This document shows, piece by piece, positions 1-9,116 of a stretch of 64,000 bases of DNA; position 1 is the first letter of the stretch, and each line of letters opens with the position of its first letter. The translations under genes were made by a program, and so were the position numbers. The stretch spans positions 1-64,000 of the forward strand of contig PBOB01000021.1 of assembly GCA_002724185.1 (NCBI GenBank), written 5' to 3'. Under the pieces are notes generated by a model. The model was not told where the DNA came from, ran no database searches, and saw nothing but the letters and a program-made list of their open reading frames with translations. The stretch comes from Acidiferrobacteraceae bacterium (GTDB lineage Bacteria; Pseudomonadota; Gammaproteobacteria; Arenicellales; UBA868).

Positions 1-55
1 CCTTGCAGCACCGCAATTTACAGTTGAGATTGCGGTCATAGCCGCCATTAACTAG
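1..55 (+). CDS. C-terminal end of a RidA-like protein (partial)
   Basis: Reading from base 2 gives 17 codons ending in TAG at 53-55, with the C-terminus FTVEIAVIAAIN. RidA/YjgF proteins usually end in a similar VEIEAIAAL strand, so this is probably the tail of an enamine/imine deaminase. It lies only 9 bases before the next gene, a DadA-like amino-acid oxidoreductase whose imine products are a natural RidA substrate. The call rests on a very short peptide. Confidence 0.45.
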   Translation, partial: LAAPQFTVEIAVIAAIN

Positions 56-64
56 GACTTTGTT

Positions 65-1324
65 GTGCGTATCGTCATCCTTGGAGCAGGACTTGCCGGA
101 GTAACTTCTGCTTGGGAATTAGTGCGCGATGGACATGAAGTTACGGTAATTGACCGAGAAATTGAGGTAGCGAACTTCTCAAGTTACGCGAATGCAGGCC
201 TTATCGCACCAGGACATGCATTCGCTTGGGCGTCTCCTGATGCACCTAAAATAATGTTGAAATCGTTCTGGAATAATGATCAAGCTATCCGTTTCAGGCC
301 GAAATTTGATATCCATCAGTGGCAATGGATCATAAAGTTTCTAGGCCAGTGCAATAACACGAGATCACGAATTAATACTGAACACAAAGTTCGTCTGTGT
401 AGCTATTCTCAGCGTTGTCTTAATGAGGTAGTAAGTGCTACCAACTTATCCTATGAACGTACCACTGGTGGCCTGATTTACTTCTATCTTTCAAAGAAGA
501 GTTTTGAAGCGGCTGCACGGAAATCGAAATTGCTCGTCGAATTTGGATTGCATATCGAAGCGCTCGATACACATTCACTGACTGAACTAGATCCTGGTCT
601 TAAAAGCGCGAGAAACGAAATCGCTGGCGGATTGTATGTTGCATCGGATGAGAGTGGTGATTCGCGAATTTTCACCCAGGAGTTAGCAAAAATCTGCCAA
701 TCAGATGGTGTCCATTTTGAGATGGGTACAACGGTGCATCAACTTGTTCATAAATCGAATACTATTTGTGCTGTTGATACCTCAGCTGGCCACATCGAGG
801 GCGATATGTTTGTTATGGCCTTGGGCGTCCACAGCGCCAACCTTCTGAGACCACTAGGAATCAATCTACCGATCTATCCCGTCAAGGGGTATTCTGTAAC
901 TCTTCCTATAATGCCGAGACACAATCCGCCGAAATTTGGTGGAGTTGACGAAGACAACCTGCTGGCATACTGTCCAATGGGCGATCATTTTCGCATTACA
1001 GCAACTGCGGAAATTGGTGGCTATGATACCTCGTTCAAACCACGCGATTTTAATACCATGATGGCAAAAGCCAGAACACTGATGCCGGAAGCTGCTGACT
1101 ATAATAACCCGCAATATTGGGCATGCCTAAGACCAATGACACCCACAGGACTACCCTTTATAGATAAGTCACATGTTCCCAACTTATGGCTTAATACCGG
1201 CCATGGGCATATGGGATGGACGATGGCATGCGGCTCTGCCAGAATCTTAGCTGACCTAATCGCAGGCCGACCAACAGCTATTCCGAGACAAGGTATGACT
1301 CTTATGACAAGCGAAAAGAAATGA
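65..1324 (+). CDS. DadA-like D-amino-acid dehydrogenase (FAD-dependent DAO family)
   Basis: A 419-residue protein starting at GTG 65. It opens with a Rossmann FAD-binding motif, GAGLAG at residues 7-12, and ends with the DAO-family C-terminal signature (LNTGHGHMGWTMACGSA). The length and both ends match D-amino-acid dehydrogenase small subunits, which oxidise D-amino acids to 2-oxo acids and pass electrons to the respiratory chain. The stop overlaps the next start by 4 bases (ATGA at 1321-1324), so the two are translationally coupled. The substrate cannot be read from the sequence. The partners (RidA-like tail, Asp/Glu racemase-family protein, amidotransferase, M24 hydrolase) suggest breakdown of an amino acid or N-methyl amino acid. 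A DAO-type sarcosine or N-methyl-amino-acid oxidase is an alternative. Confidence 0.82.
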   Translation: MRIVILGAGLAGVTSAWELVRDGHEVTVIDREIEVANFSSYANAGLIAPGHAFAWASPDAPKIMLKSFWNNDQAIRFRPKFDIHQWQWIIKFLGQCNNTRSRINTEHKVRLCSYSQRCLNEVVSATNLSYERTTGGLIYFYLSKKSFEAAARKSKLLVEFGLHIEALDTHSLTELDPGLKSARNEIAGGLYVASDESGDSRIFTQELAKICQSDGVHFEMGTTVHQLVHKSNTICAVDTSAGHIEGDMFVMALGVHSANLLRPLGINLPIYPVKGYSVTLPIMPRHNPPKFGGVDEDNLLAYCPMGDHFRITATAEIGGYDTSFKPRDFNTMMAKARTLMPEAADYNNPQYWACLRPMTPTGLPFIDKSHVPNLWLNTGHGHMGWTMACGSARILADLIAGRPTAIPRQGMTLMTSEKK

Positions 1325-2115
1325 GAAACATGAATATCGATCAAAATGGCGGCTTCATCAATATAAGTAATATCCCATTTGATCTTGATGATGGCATTGG
1401 TGCGCGCGCCCGTATTGGCCTCATAGTTTTAGCAAGCGATCATACGATTGAACACGAATTTCGCGAAATTGTGACCATGACTGATGTCGCATTCTATGAA
1501 TCGAGAATCCCAAATTCACCTAAGATTACACCTGAGACACTCCGAAGCATGGGTCGAGACATTTATGATTGTGCTGCTGTAATTCTCCCTGGTGTTGAAT
1601 TCGATGTGATAGCTTATGGTTGTACTTCCGCCTCTATAGTGTTGGGCGAGGAGCAAGTATTTGAAAAACTCCAAGCTGCTCGACCTGAGGCAATCCCCAC
1701 CACCCCGATTACTGCTGCCTTCGCCGCTTTCGATGCGCTAAATATTAAAAGACTCGGGGTGCTAACACCATATCGTAACGATATCAATGTAATTATGAAG
1801 AACTACATTGAAAAAAAAGGATTTCAAGTCCCAGTGTTTGGCTCGTTCAATGAAGAAAATGATAATCGGGCAGCACGTATAACAACTGATAGTATTCGAA
1901 GAGCTGTACTTAAACTTGGAGCATATGATGAGGTCGATGGTGTTTTCATCTCATGCACTAGCTTACGTCTTGCAAACATCGTACAGGCTATTGAAGAAGA
2001 ACTTGGCAAACCAGTTACTTCTTCTAATCATGCCATCATATGGCACAGTCTACGACTCGCCGGCATCAAGGACCAGATAAATGATTACGGTGCGTTATAT
2101 AGACTAGCCTTATGA
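1321..2115 (+). CDS. Asp/Glu racemase superfamily protein (maleate isomerase / EutA-like)
   Basis: A 264-residue protein with the two-cysteine layout of the Asp/Glu racemase superfamily: Cys101 in YGCTSAS and Cys212 in SCTSLR, each at the end of a mirror-image lobe. The sequence is closest in style to arylmalonate decarboxylase, maleate cis-trans isomerase and the ectoine-utilisation protein EutA. It is co-transcribed with the DadA-like gene (4-base overlap upstream) and with a glutamine amidotransferase (4-base overlap, ATGA at 2112-2115). A racemase or isomerase feeding a D-amino-acid dehydrogenase would make sense, but that is inference from context. EutA in a true ectoine operon normally sits beside eutBCDE, which are not adjacent here. 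Confidence 0.7.
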   Translation: MRNMNIDQNGGFINISNIPFDLDDGIGARARIGLIVLASDHTIEHEFREIVTMTDVAFYESRIPNSPKITPETLRSMGRDIYDCAAVILPGVEFDVIAYGCTSASIVLGEEQVFEKLQAARPEAIPTTPITAAFAAFDALNIKRLGVLTPYRNDINVIMKNYIEKKGFQVPVFGSFNEENDNRAARITTDSIRRAVLKLGAYDEVDGVFISCTSLRLANIVQAIEEELGKPVTSSNHAIIWHSLRLAGIKDQINDYGALYRLAL

Positions 2116-2813
2116 AACAAAGAATTATCCTAATAGAACATCATTCCGAGCCACACGATGATCGAGCATCAGCACATCTAATGGATAGAGGATTTTCACT
2201 TGATTGGCGAGCTCCTCATAATGGCGATGATCTTGATATACCCCTGCTAAATGTGGCTGGAAGCATCATTTTTGGTGGGGCGCAAAGCGTCTCTGAACAA
2301 GATACCTACCCTTTTCTGACTCGAGAGATAGAATGGATCAATAAGTGCATTAACAATCATATCCCCCTACTGGGATTGTGCCTTGGCGGTCAGCTAATTG
2401 CGCATGCACTTGGCGCGACCGTTAGGCCTCATGATGCTGGAATGCATGAATTTGGCTACTATCCAATCAGACCTATATCGACTAATAACGATTTTTTATC
2501 TAAACCACTTTATGTGATGCAGGCGCACTATGAAGGCTTTGATTTACCACAAGGAGCTCAACTACTGGCGAGTGGCACTAATTACCCAAATCAAGCGTTT
2601 ATGTTTGGCCAATACACCTATGGATTTCAATTCCATCCAGAATGCACACTAAAAACATTAAGGAGGTGGCAGACCTCCGATTGGGCTCCCTGGAATCATC
2701 CTGGCTCACAAACTAAGGATCAACAAGACAAACTTGCTGATGCACATAATGATACAGTTCATGCGTGGTTTATTAGCTTCCTAGATTCATTATTTGTTAC
2801 CAAGACAAACTAA
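2112..2813 (+). CDS. class I glutamine amidotransferase-like protein
   Basis: A 233-residue stand-alone class I amidotransferase domain. The nucleophile is Cys90 in LGLCLGGQ and the His/Glu pair is at 175/177 in FQFHPE, so the triad is complete. Such stand-alone proteins are often labelled GMP synthase-like; they include gamma-glutamyl hydrolases of amine catabolism. It overlaps the racemase-family gene by 4 bases and is followed 121 bases later by an M24 hydrolase. A role in hydrolysing a gamma-glutamyl or amide bond within this catabolic operon is plausible but not shown. Confidence 0.75.
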   Translation: MKQRIILIEHHSEPHDDRASAHLMDRGFSLDWRAPHNGDDLDIPLLNVAGSIIFGGAQSVSEQDTYPFLTREIEWINKCINNHIPLLGLCLGGQLIAHALGATVRPHDAGMHEFGYYPIRPISTNNDFLSKPLYVMQAHYEGFDLPQGAQLLASGTNYPNQAFMFGQYTYGFQFHPECTLKTLRRWQTSDWAPWNHPGSQTKDQQDKLADAHNDTVHAWFISFLDSLFVTKTN

Positions 2814-2934
2814 TGCCTTGAACGCTCGTTCTTGAATCACATCAAACATACAGCTAAACGTGCATATATCAAAAACTGTCTTTTTTAAGTCGATCTGATG
2901 TTTTACTATACGGCCACTTCGAAACCCTAGACCA

Positions 2935-4119
2935 ATGAACTATCCTACTAGTATCTCAGACAAAACCCAAAGAGGATTTACTGACGAAGAATTTGAGCAA
3001 CGTGCTAATAGAGCGCAGGTAGCAATGCGTAATGAGAAGCTAGATGCACTACTCCTTACGACTGAACCAGAGATTCGCTACTTTACTGGCTTCCATACCC
3101 AATTGTTCAAAAGTCCCACTCGCCCATGGTTTGTAGTCCTACCGCTAGAGGGAAAACCAACTGCAGTAATTCCTGAAATTGGTGCGTCTGGGATGGCATC
3201 GTGTTGGGTTAACGACGTACATACCTGGGCTTCCCCGCAACCTGAGGATGATGGCATCTCACTACTCGCCAAGACCATAAAAAACCTGCGCGTCCAGTTT
3301 GGACGTATAGGTGTAGCAATTGGCGTTGAGAGCAATCTCCGTATGCCCTTCGCCAACTTTCAATCATTAGTCGGATGTATAGATATGACGATAGTTGATA
3401 GCGCATTATTGCTCCATCAGCTAAGATTTATAAAGTCATTAGCAGAAATAGAGAAAATTTCTACGGCGTGCCGCATAGTCTCTGATGCGTTTGAAGTTGT
3501 TGCTCTCAACAGTACTGAAGGAGATTCAGAAATTGCGGTCTGCAGGCGAATGAAAATTGACATCCTGGAGCGTGGTGCAGATAACATACCCTATATGGTC
3601 GCCGGTTCAGGGCATGGCGGGTATGACAGTATCATAATGGGCCCAACAAATCGTATTCTCGGTGCTGGTGATATCTTAATTATTGATACTGGCACTATTT
3701 TTGATGGCTATTTCTGTGATTTTGACCGGAATTTTGCTTTTAGTTACCTCCCTGACGATGTCGCACGAGCGCATGAAACGGTGTACCGGGCCACTGATGC
3801 TGGTTTTAGGGCTGCTTATCCGGGAGCCACTACGTCAGATGTATGGACAGCAATGTGGAAAGAGCTCGAACGAGGTGGCTCTCTAGGCAGCACAGTCGGC
3901 AGAATGGGGCACGGATTAGGAATGGAGTTAACTGAATGGCCTTCTGTGAAATACGATGATGATACTGTACTGCAGCCTGGAGCTATCCTAACACTAGAAC
4001 CAGGTATGGAATTTGCGCCAGGAAAACAACTAGTCCACGAAGAAAACATCGTTATTACATCAAGTGGAGCAGAATATCTGAGTAAAAGAGCACCTCAGCA
4101 GATGCATATTGTAAAATGA
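2935..4119 (+). CDS. M24 family metallopeptidase / creatinase-type hydrolase
   Basis: A 394-residue pita-bread-fold protein with an N-terminal creatinase domain (about residues 20-165) and a C-terminal M24 catalytic domain. The five metal ligands of the aminopeptidase P/prolidase branch are visible: Asp251, Asp262, His326 (GHGLGME), Glu355 (LEPGM) and a Glu at 369-370 (HEENI). Members include Xaa-Pro peptidases, creatinase and ectoine hydrolase. The N-terminal sequence does not look like ectoine hydrolase DoeA or the DMSP lyase DddP. It probably acts last in the 65-4119 catabolic unit on a peptide-like or cyclic amide substrate. Confidence 0.78.
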   Translation: MNYPTSISDKTQRGFTDEEFEQRANRAQVAMRNEKLDALLLTTEPEIRYFTGFHTQLFKSPTRPWFVVLPLEGKPTAVIPEIGASGMASCWVNDVHTWASPQPEDDGISLLAKTIKNLRVQFGRIGVAIGVESNLRMPFANFQSLVGCIDMTIVDSALLLHQLRFIKSLAEIEKISTACRIVSDAFEVVALNSTEGDSEIAVCRRMKIDILERGADNIPYMVAGSGHGGYDSIIMGPTNRILGAGDILIIDTGTIFDGYFCDFDRNFAFSYLPDDVARAHETVYRATDAGFRAAYPGATTSDVWTAMWKELERGGSLGSTVGRMGHGLGMELTEWPSVKYDDDTVLQPGAILTLEPGMEFAPGKQLVHEENIVITSSGAEYLSKRAPQQMHIVK

Positions 4120-4193
4120 CAGCTCTATTAGTAGGATAATTAGGTTCAGACTAACGATGACGTTATTCTTTACCAGAATAGACGGTCAGCGGT

Positions 4194-5213
4194 ATGGGGC
4201 AAGTCTATCAGTTCGCAAAAGACAAGAACTGCAGCGTTATGACAAGAGTTACTGATCCCATCGCCTATAAGCGCCGTAAACTAATCGTAGGCGCGTTGGG
4301 TGTCGCAAGCTTGGGCGCCTTTGGAAATCTGCGATATAAAGGGCGAATATCCGCTCAGGCTTCACAGTTATCACAGGATCAGCTCGAAACTTCTGATAAG
4401 GACTATATCGAACTCGATCGTTCAACTCTCTCTCTAACGGAACGACGAATAACTCAAAAATACGCGGCTACAAACTACAACAATGCTTATGAATTTGGCT
4501 GGAACAAGTCCGATCCCGCCCATCAATCCGGTGGTTTCACTATGCGTCCATGGTCCGTTACCTTCGATGGTTTATGTCATCGCCCTGGTACATTTGATGT
4601 TGATGATCTCATGGGCATGCCGTTCAATCAACTTGAGGAGCGTATCTATGACTTTCGCTGCGTAGAGGCATGGTCAATGGTTATACCTTATAACGGCCGA
4701 CCACTTCGCCAAATACTCAAAGCTGCTGAACCTATGGGATCGGCGAAATATGTAGCATTTACCAGCATCTTTCGGCCTGAAGAAATGCCGGGACAGACCG
4801 CACCCTTTAGTGCTATTGAATGGCCTTATGTAGAAGGACTGACAATAGAAGAAGCAATGCATCCGTTAGCGTTTGCGACATTCGGCGTGTATGGAGATCG
4901 TGAACTGCCCCAAAATGGAATGCCATTTAGAATCACACTACCCTGGAAGTATGGTTTTAAATCTGCAAAGTTTGTAGTTCGAGTGACCTTTATGGAAAAA
5001 CAACCTCCTGCAACATGGAATCAAACCAACCCAAGAGAGTATGGTTGGTACAGCAATGTTTATCCTGATATCGATCATCCTCGGTGGAGTCAATCAACAG
5101 AAAGGCGGATTTGGGGCGATGGTGATATTGAACGTATAAAGTCATTGCCTTACAACGGCTATGGCGGACAAGTGGCTCATCTGTATCCTGGCGACAACAA
5201 AAAGTATCGGTGA
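4194..5213 (+). CDS. msrP: protein-methionine-sulfoxide reductase catalytic subunit MsrP
   Basis: A 339-residue periplasmic molybdopterin enzyme that repairs oxidised methionine in envelope proteins. The motif RCVEAWSMVIPYNG is diagnostic of MsrP (YedY); Cys156 should be the molybdenum ligand. A Tat-type leader is present: KRRK at residues 26-29 followed by a hydrophobic stretch to about residue 43. Two starts are possible, ATG 4194 and ATG 4239; the second places the twin arginine closer to the N-terminus. The stop overlaps the msrQ start by 4 bases, as expected for the MsrPQ pair. Confidence 0.93.
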   Translation: MGQVYQFAKDKNCSVMTRVTDPIAYKRRKLIVGALGVASLGAFGNLRYKGRISAQASQLSQDQLETSDKDYIELDRSTLSLTERRITQKYAATNYNNAYEFGWNKSDPAHQSGGFTMRPWSVTFDGLCHRPGTFDVDDLMGMPFNQLEERIYDFRCVEAWSMVIPYNGRPLRQILKAAEPMGSAKYVAFTSIFRPEEMPGQTAPFSAIEWPYVEGLTIEEAMHPLAFATFGVYGDRELPQNGMPFRITLPWKYGFKSAKFVVRVTFMEKQPPATWNQTNPREYGWYSNVYPDIDHPRWSQSTERRIWGDGDIERIKSLPYNGYGGQVAHLYPGDNKKYR

Positions 5214-5791
5214 TCCGCGCTCTCGTTCATATTGCATGCGCTTTACCTGCTATTCTACTTTTCACCGGATGGCAATACAGTTATCTAGGAGTTGATCCAG
5301 AAAAAACATTAATTTGGGAAACTGGAATCTGGGGATTTAACCTAATACTAGTGGTACTGCTGTTGCCCGTAGCAGCAAAATGGGCCAACTGGCCTGAATT
5401 GCGTCAATATCGCCGAGCAGTAGGACTTTGGGCGTTCTTTTACGCTACCGCACACTTTTTCTTCTTCGTCATCTTTTTGCTCGGATGGAATATTGGAAAT
5501 TTACCCAAAGAGTTAAGTGAAAGACCCTATATCACGTTTGGATTCGGCGCTTGGTGCGTTCTTTTTGCGATGGCGATAACATCTAATCACTATGCAGTGA
5601 AGCATCTAAAAAGAGCCTGGAAGAAATTACATATTTTGGTCTATGTCGCAGCAACTCTAGCTGCGATACACTACATACTCATGGTGCGAAGCGACTACGG
5701 TTGGGCTAGCACTTATGCTTTGATAGTGTTGCTGCTGTGTGGGACAAGATTGCTACGCAGCAAGAAAACTTATCGTTGGTTAAAAAGATAG
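5210..5791 (+). CDS. msrQ: heme-binding membrane subunit MsrQ
   Basis: A 193-residue integral membrane protein starting at GTG 5210, overlapping the msrP stop. About six hydrophobic helices are visible, with helix-embedded histidines (for example TAHFFFF near residue 83, SNHYAVKH and AAIHYILM) that in this family bind heme b. MsrQ passes electrons from quinol or flavin reductase across the membrane to MsrP. The ferric-reductase-like domain and the coupling to msrP make the assignment firm. Confidence 0.92.
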   Translation: MIRALVHIACALPAILLFTGWQYSYLGVDPEKTLIWETGIWGFNLILVVLLLPVAAKWANWPELRQYRRAVGLWAFFYATAHFFFFVIFLLGWNIGNLPKELSERPYITFGFGAWCVLFAMAITSNHYAVKHLKRAWKKLHILVYVAATLAAIHYILMVRSDYGWASTYALIVLLLCGTRLLRSKKTYRWLKR

Positions 5792-5852
5792 TATTTCTAA
5801 TATGGTATTTATGGATAAATATTGCTATACATATTGCTAAGGAATATCAAAT

Positions 5853-6134
5853 ATGAAATGGTGGTTAGTCGTGTTTATTCTCACTTCCAATGGATGGGAA
5901 TCCGGCGAACAATTTGAGGGATGGTGGGCTATTGAGGAAGACTCCCGTGAAGCATGCGAAACACATCGCGATTTTGCAAATAAGACAAACGAAACAACAC
6001 CTTTAGCAAGCAAAATATGTTTTGCATGTGAACAACGTTTACCAGACGGAGCAACAACATTCGGGAACTGCACAGGTCCTTGTGAGCCTTGCGAGACGAA
6101 TTTAGATAGCTCGGTATCGGCCTCAAATGATTAA
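5853..6134 (+). CDS. small cysteine-rich hypothetical protein
   Basis: A 93-residue ORF with a plausible ribosome site (aaggaa, 5839-5844) before ATG 5853. The N-terminus is hydrophobic (WWLVVFIL) and could be a short signal or anchor. Six cysteines follow, including CFAC and a CTGPCEPC cluster near the C-terminus, a spacing that could bind metal or form disulfides. It lies between msrQ and the convergent dsbB, both concerned with envelope redox chemistry. No known family was recognised. Confidence 0.5.
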   Translation: MKWWLVVFILTSNGWESGEQFEGWWAIEEDSREACETHRDFANKTNETTPLASKICFACEQRLPDGATTFGNCTGPCEPCETNLDSSVSASND

Positions 6135-6203
6135 CTTGATTGAAACTATCTTGATAGATGTAGCTAGGCAATTGCTGAAGGACTGATTAAGCAATAGGTC
6201 ACT

Positions 6204-6716
6204 TTAACGACGAACTAGTACTAGAAAATAAACTGTAGCTATAAACAACAGCCACATTAGCGCCCAAGCCGGCATACTTGCGCCCATAAAACTCCAGTCA
6301 ACAGTAGCGCACTCCCCAGAACCAGTCACAACTTTCCTGAAGACGTCATTTAAGGGAAAGGTCTCTAGGAGATAATCCAAACCCGGCCCACATTCAGGCA
6401 CTTTGTCCGCAGGCAACGATTGTAGCCAGACATGACGTCCTGCTATTAAAGATCCTGCAAGGGCGCAGATGAATCCTAGCACTGAATAAACTCGACACCC
6501 AATGGTAGCTGGATTATGTAAAAAACCAACCAACGAGAGCAAGGCGATCATCATAAACGCCAATCGCTGAAAAATACAAAGTGGACAAGGATCAAGATGT
6601 CTAGCAATCTCCAACCAATACGCATAGATTAATAGCGATATACAAATGAAGAAAATGACTGCTGTAATCAGTCTAAATTGCAGACCCATTAAATATCTAA
6701 TCACCGCTCTGATCAA
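6204..6716 (-). CDS. dsbB: disulfide bond formation protein DsbB
   Basis: A 170-residue inner-membrane protein with four helices that reoxidises DsbA using quinone. The first active pair is Cys44-x-x-Cys47 in PCPLCIFQR and the second periplasmic pair is Cys109 and Cys136. The motifs HVWLQSLP and GSGECATVDW resemble gammaproteobacterial and betaproteobacterial DsbB rather than the alphaproteobacterial type, which is the main taxonomic clue in the window. The start is uncertain: TTG 6716 gives the full length and ATG 6689 would shorten it by nine residues. Confidence 0.93.
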   Translation of the reverse strand: MIRAVIRYLMGLQFRLITAVIFFICISLLIYAYWLEIARHLDPCPLCIFQRLAFMMIALLSLVGFLHNPATIGCRVYSVLGFICALAGSLIAGRHVWLQSLPADKVPECGPGLDYLLETFPLNDVFRKVVTGSGECATVDWSFMGASMPAWALMWLLFIATVYFLVLVRR

Positions 6717-6742
6717 TTATTGATTAGCATAGGACAAAATGT

Positions 6743-7000
6743 TCACGCACTTTCCTCATCAGTACCTTTGTCATCAGAGTTCGCCTCATCTTTTTTCTTT
6801 TTAGATTTACCAATTAATCGCTTTATTGGATACCAAACAATCGCTATAAATGCCAACGCAATAGCGCCAACAATACCCAAAATGACAGCACCAAGGCCAG
6901 CCCCCATGCCTGGTCCAATATAACCTTGGGCAGTCGTGGAGAATAGGATCAAAAGGGATCCCATCAAAATAATTCTTTTAGTATTCATAGCAATACTCAC
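6743..7000 (-). CDS. small membrane protein with signal peptide
   Basis: An 85-residue protein starting at GTG 7000, or more likely ATG 6988. It has an N-terminal signal-like hydrophobic segment, then YIGPGMGAG and a second helix ending in WYPIKRL, followed by a lysine-rich and then acidic tail. The GPGMGAG-helix-WYPIKR arrangement is a recurrent small-protein type that I cannot name. The start overlaps the stop of the arylsulfotransferase-like gene, so the two form an operon, and it may be an accessory membrane partner. Confidence 0.6.
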   Translation of the reverse strand: MSIAMNTKRIILMGSLLILFSTTAQGYIGPGMGAGLGAVILGIVGAIALAFIAIVWYPIKRLIGKSKKKKDEANSDDKGTDEESA

Positions 7001-8349
7001 TTACAGTTAGAAGAGTCGAGAATGGGTAATACATGATCAATTTCTTCGGCAGTCAGATAGCGACTCCATGTCGGCATAGCTACTGTAGAGTCTGAAGTTT
7101 TCGGAGTATATTCCCAGATAACATCATCCTGGGATAATCGGAGTATTCTTCCCCGATTGGATTCCTCTACAAATAGATCACCATTGTCCAAAATACGGTG
7201 CAATCCACGCTCCCAAGTGCGGACATCAGCCTTCACCAACGCTTCAGTATATGGCGTTGTAATGGAGCCATCCTTAAGGTCGTAAACGTAAACATTATTA
7301 TGGCCATTAATTAAAGATTGGCCTAATGAGTTACCACGCACATAATCGTTGCCAAAAACACTGATCTTCGATTCACCAAAAAAATCTGGATCATGCTGTC
7401 GAATCCATGGACCTGTTTTCATCCATAGAATCTTGTTAGTCTTTGGGCGATACAGAGCAACAGTGCTTAATTCTCTAAAACTCAATAATAAATCACCCTT
7501 CTCCCAATAGTCCGTCGAATAGAGAGCGGGTTGAATATCATTCAAGTGGATTTGGTCTCCAGTGTAAAGACTCATGCCAAGCAAGAATGATCTATAACCA
7601 TGCTCAGCAAGCAGTTCAGTCACCGATTGTTCAAACAACACCTCTCCTGTTTGCGATATCTGTGTAATATCAGCATCTTGATACTGATACAATTTTTCCC
7701 GATACGATTCGCTACCGTGTTTTGGAACCCAATGTGTTTCGTCAAGCCCTATTTCGTTGGAATGGTGAAAATTGTCTACGATCTCCCAGACAAGGTTACC
7801 GCATACATCAATTCTATTTTGTTGATCTGAGTGCCAATGAAAAATTAGTCCGCCATCATCTAATAATATTGGATGCCATAGCTCAACTCTCGAACGATTT
7901 GGGTGAGGAATATGCTTTGGAACCCAGCTATGCACTATTGACTGATCATCTAACCTAATTAATTGTGCAGTCGGACTATTGATTGAAGGGTTGTAGACGG
8001 GAAGCAACAAGTACCCAGCGTCTAGCCTGAAACCATCTTGTATCACTCCATTCTTCCTAAATTTATCTACACTTGGAAATGGGTTGTCTATAATCTGAGG
8101 CGGTCTACGTCCTTGATCATCTTCTTCATCGAGCTGAATCGTCATTAGCCCAGTAGCATAGAGGGCCTCCTCAATTAACTCAGGGAACGACGCAACAGCA
8201 ACGACAACTGGGCCCATCCGCCCTAACCGATCGTATCCACTCACAACATGGCGAACAGCCCAGCCGAATGTCGCCGTAAAAAGTAAGCCAAGGAGCACAA
8301 TGAGCGTTACGACCCATAGCGGCACTGATCTACTCACTGGGAATATCAA
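6997..8349 (-). CDS. arylsulfotransferase-family (ASST-like) protein
   Basis: A 450-residue protein with one N-terminal membrane helix (residues about 10-30) and a long extracytoplasmic domain of repeated beta strands. The segment HLNDIQPALYSTDYWEKGD, followed by LLLSFRELSTV and WMKTGPWIRQHDPDF, matches the propeller core of ASST-related proteins; the histidines in HLND and RQHDPDF would be the catalytic candidates. True ASST transfers sulfate between phenols, but most relatives of this type have unknown substrates. The start is TTG 8349 with no clear ribosome site, so a downstream GTG is possible. Confidence 0.65.
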   Translation of the reverse strand: MIFPVSRSVPLWVVTLIVLLGLLFTATFGWAVRHVVSGYDRLGRMGPVVVAVASFPELIEEALYATGLMTIQLDEEDDQGRRPPQIIDNPFPSVDKFRKNGVIQDGFRLDAGYLLLPVYNPSINSPTAQLIRLDDQSIVHSWVPKHIPHPNRSRVELWHPILLDDGGLIFHWHSDQQNRIDVCGNLVWEIVDNFHHSNEIGLDETHWVPKHGSESYREKLYQYQDADITQISQTGEVLFEQSVTELLAEHGYRSFLLGMSLYTGDQIHLNDIQPALYSTDYWEKGDLLLSFRELSTVALYRPKTNKILWMKTGPWIRQHDPDFFGESKISVFGNDYVRGNSLGQSLINGHNNVYVYDLKDGSITTPYTEALVKADVRTWERGLHRILDNGDLFVEESNRGRILRLSQDDVIWEYTPKTSDSTVAMPTWSRYLTAEEIDHVLPILDSSNCK

Positions 8350-8483
8350 ACTCTATTAGGTGGTCTTGAATCATTAACACGAATTGTAATATTTATTTAT
8401 GAAAACAGCGACCTGAAGTCACAGAACAGCAACTTAGTCCGTAATGTCTGCTGGTGTCGTACCTTTTTTTAGAAGACTCCAAC

Positions 8484-9059
8484 TTAGAAGGTTTCATAAG
8501 TCGCCTTACTATTATAGATATCGAGCTGATTTACCAGATCCGTAACGCCAGACGATACAAATAGTGCGTCATCAAAAAGATTTTTAGAGAATCCTTTAGA
8601 TGCCATTTCATTTAGAAAAGCTACAAGAGTATCGTAGTAACCAGCAACGTTGAGCAATCCAAGTGGTTTAGCGTGCAGTCCCAACCGTGTCCAGGTCACA
8701 ACTTCAAAGGCTTCTTCAAGAGTACCTATTCCTCCTGGTAAAGCAATGAATGACTGGCATAAGTTAGCCATCAGCGCCTTTCGTGCATGCATGGACTGCA
8801 CAATATGTAATTCGGTCAATTCACGATGAACAACTTCTTTGTCTTCGAACGAGTCTGGTATCACACCTACCACCCGGCCTCCATTATCCAATACACTATT
8901 TGCCAGAACACCCATCAAACCTACGCTAGCGCCACCATAAACAAGCTGAATATTGCGTTGGGCTAATAATAAACCGAGATTAACAGCGGCGTCCCGGTAT
9001 TTTCTAGAGTTGCCTGTATTAGAACCACAAAACACAGTAATAGTATCAACCAAGCGCAT
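8484..9059 (-). CDS. LOG family protein (cytokinin riboside 5'-monophosphate phosphoribohydrolase type)
   Basis: A 191-residue Rossmann-fold protein with the LOG signature PGGIGTLEE and the preceding GGASVGLMG loop. Members cleave the N-glycosidic bond of nucleoside monophosphates, releasing the free base. The length is normal for the family, and the arginine and glutamate of the catalytic motif (near HARKALM and PGGIGTLEE) are present. It is a single gene with 57 bases to the next one upstream, so no pathway is implied. The bacterial physiological substrate is generally unclear. Confidence 0.9.
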   Translation of the reverse strand: MRLVDTITVFCGSNTGNSRKYRDAAVNLGLLLAQRNIQLVYGGASVGLMGVLANSVLDNGGRVVGVIPDSFEDKEVVHRELTELHIVQSMHARKALMANLCQSFIALPGGIGTLEEAFEVVTWTRLGLHAKPLGLLNVAGYYDTLVAFLNEMASKGFSKNLFDDALFVSSGVTDLVNQLDIYNSKATYETF

Positions 9060-9116
9060 AGTTTCCTAACACTCTCCTCGACAAATATTGACCACAGCAT
9101 CTGACAAGAAAAATAA

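Noticed and set aside
2935-4119. Ectoine hydrolase DoeA or DMSP lyase DddP identity for the M24 protein
   Set aside because: The N-terminal domain sequence differs from both, and only the shared metal ligands match. Kept as a family-level call.
6135-6203. Weak ATTGCT/AGCAAT hairpin between the Cys-rich ORF and dsbB
   Set aside because: Only six pairs with a long loop and no T run; not a credible terminator.
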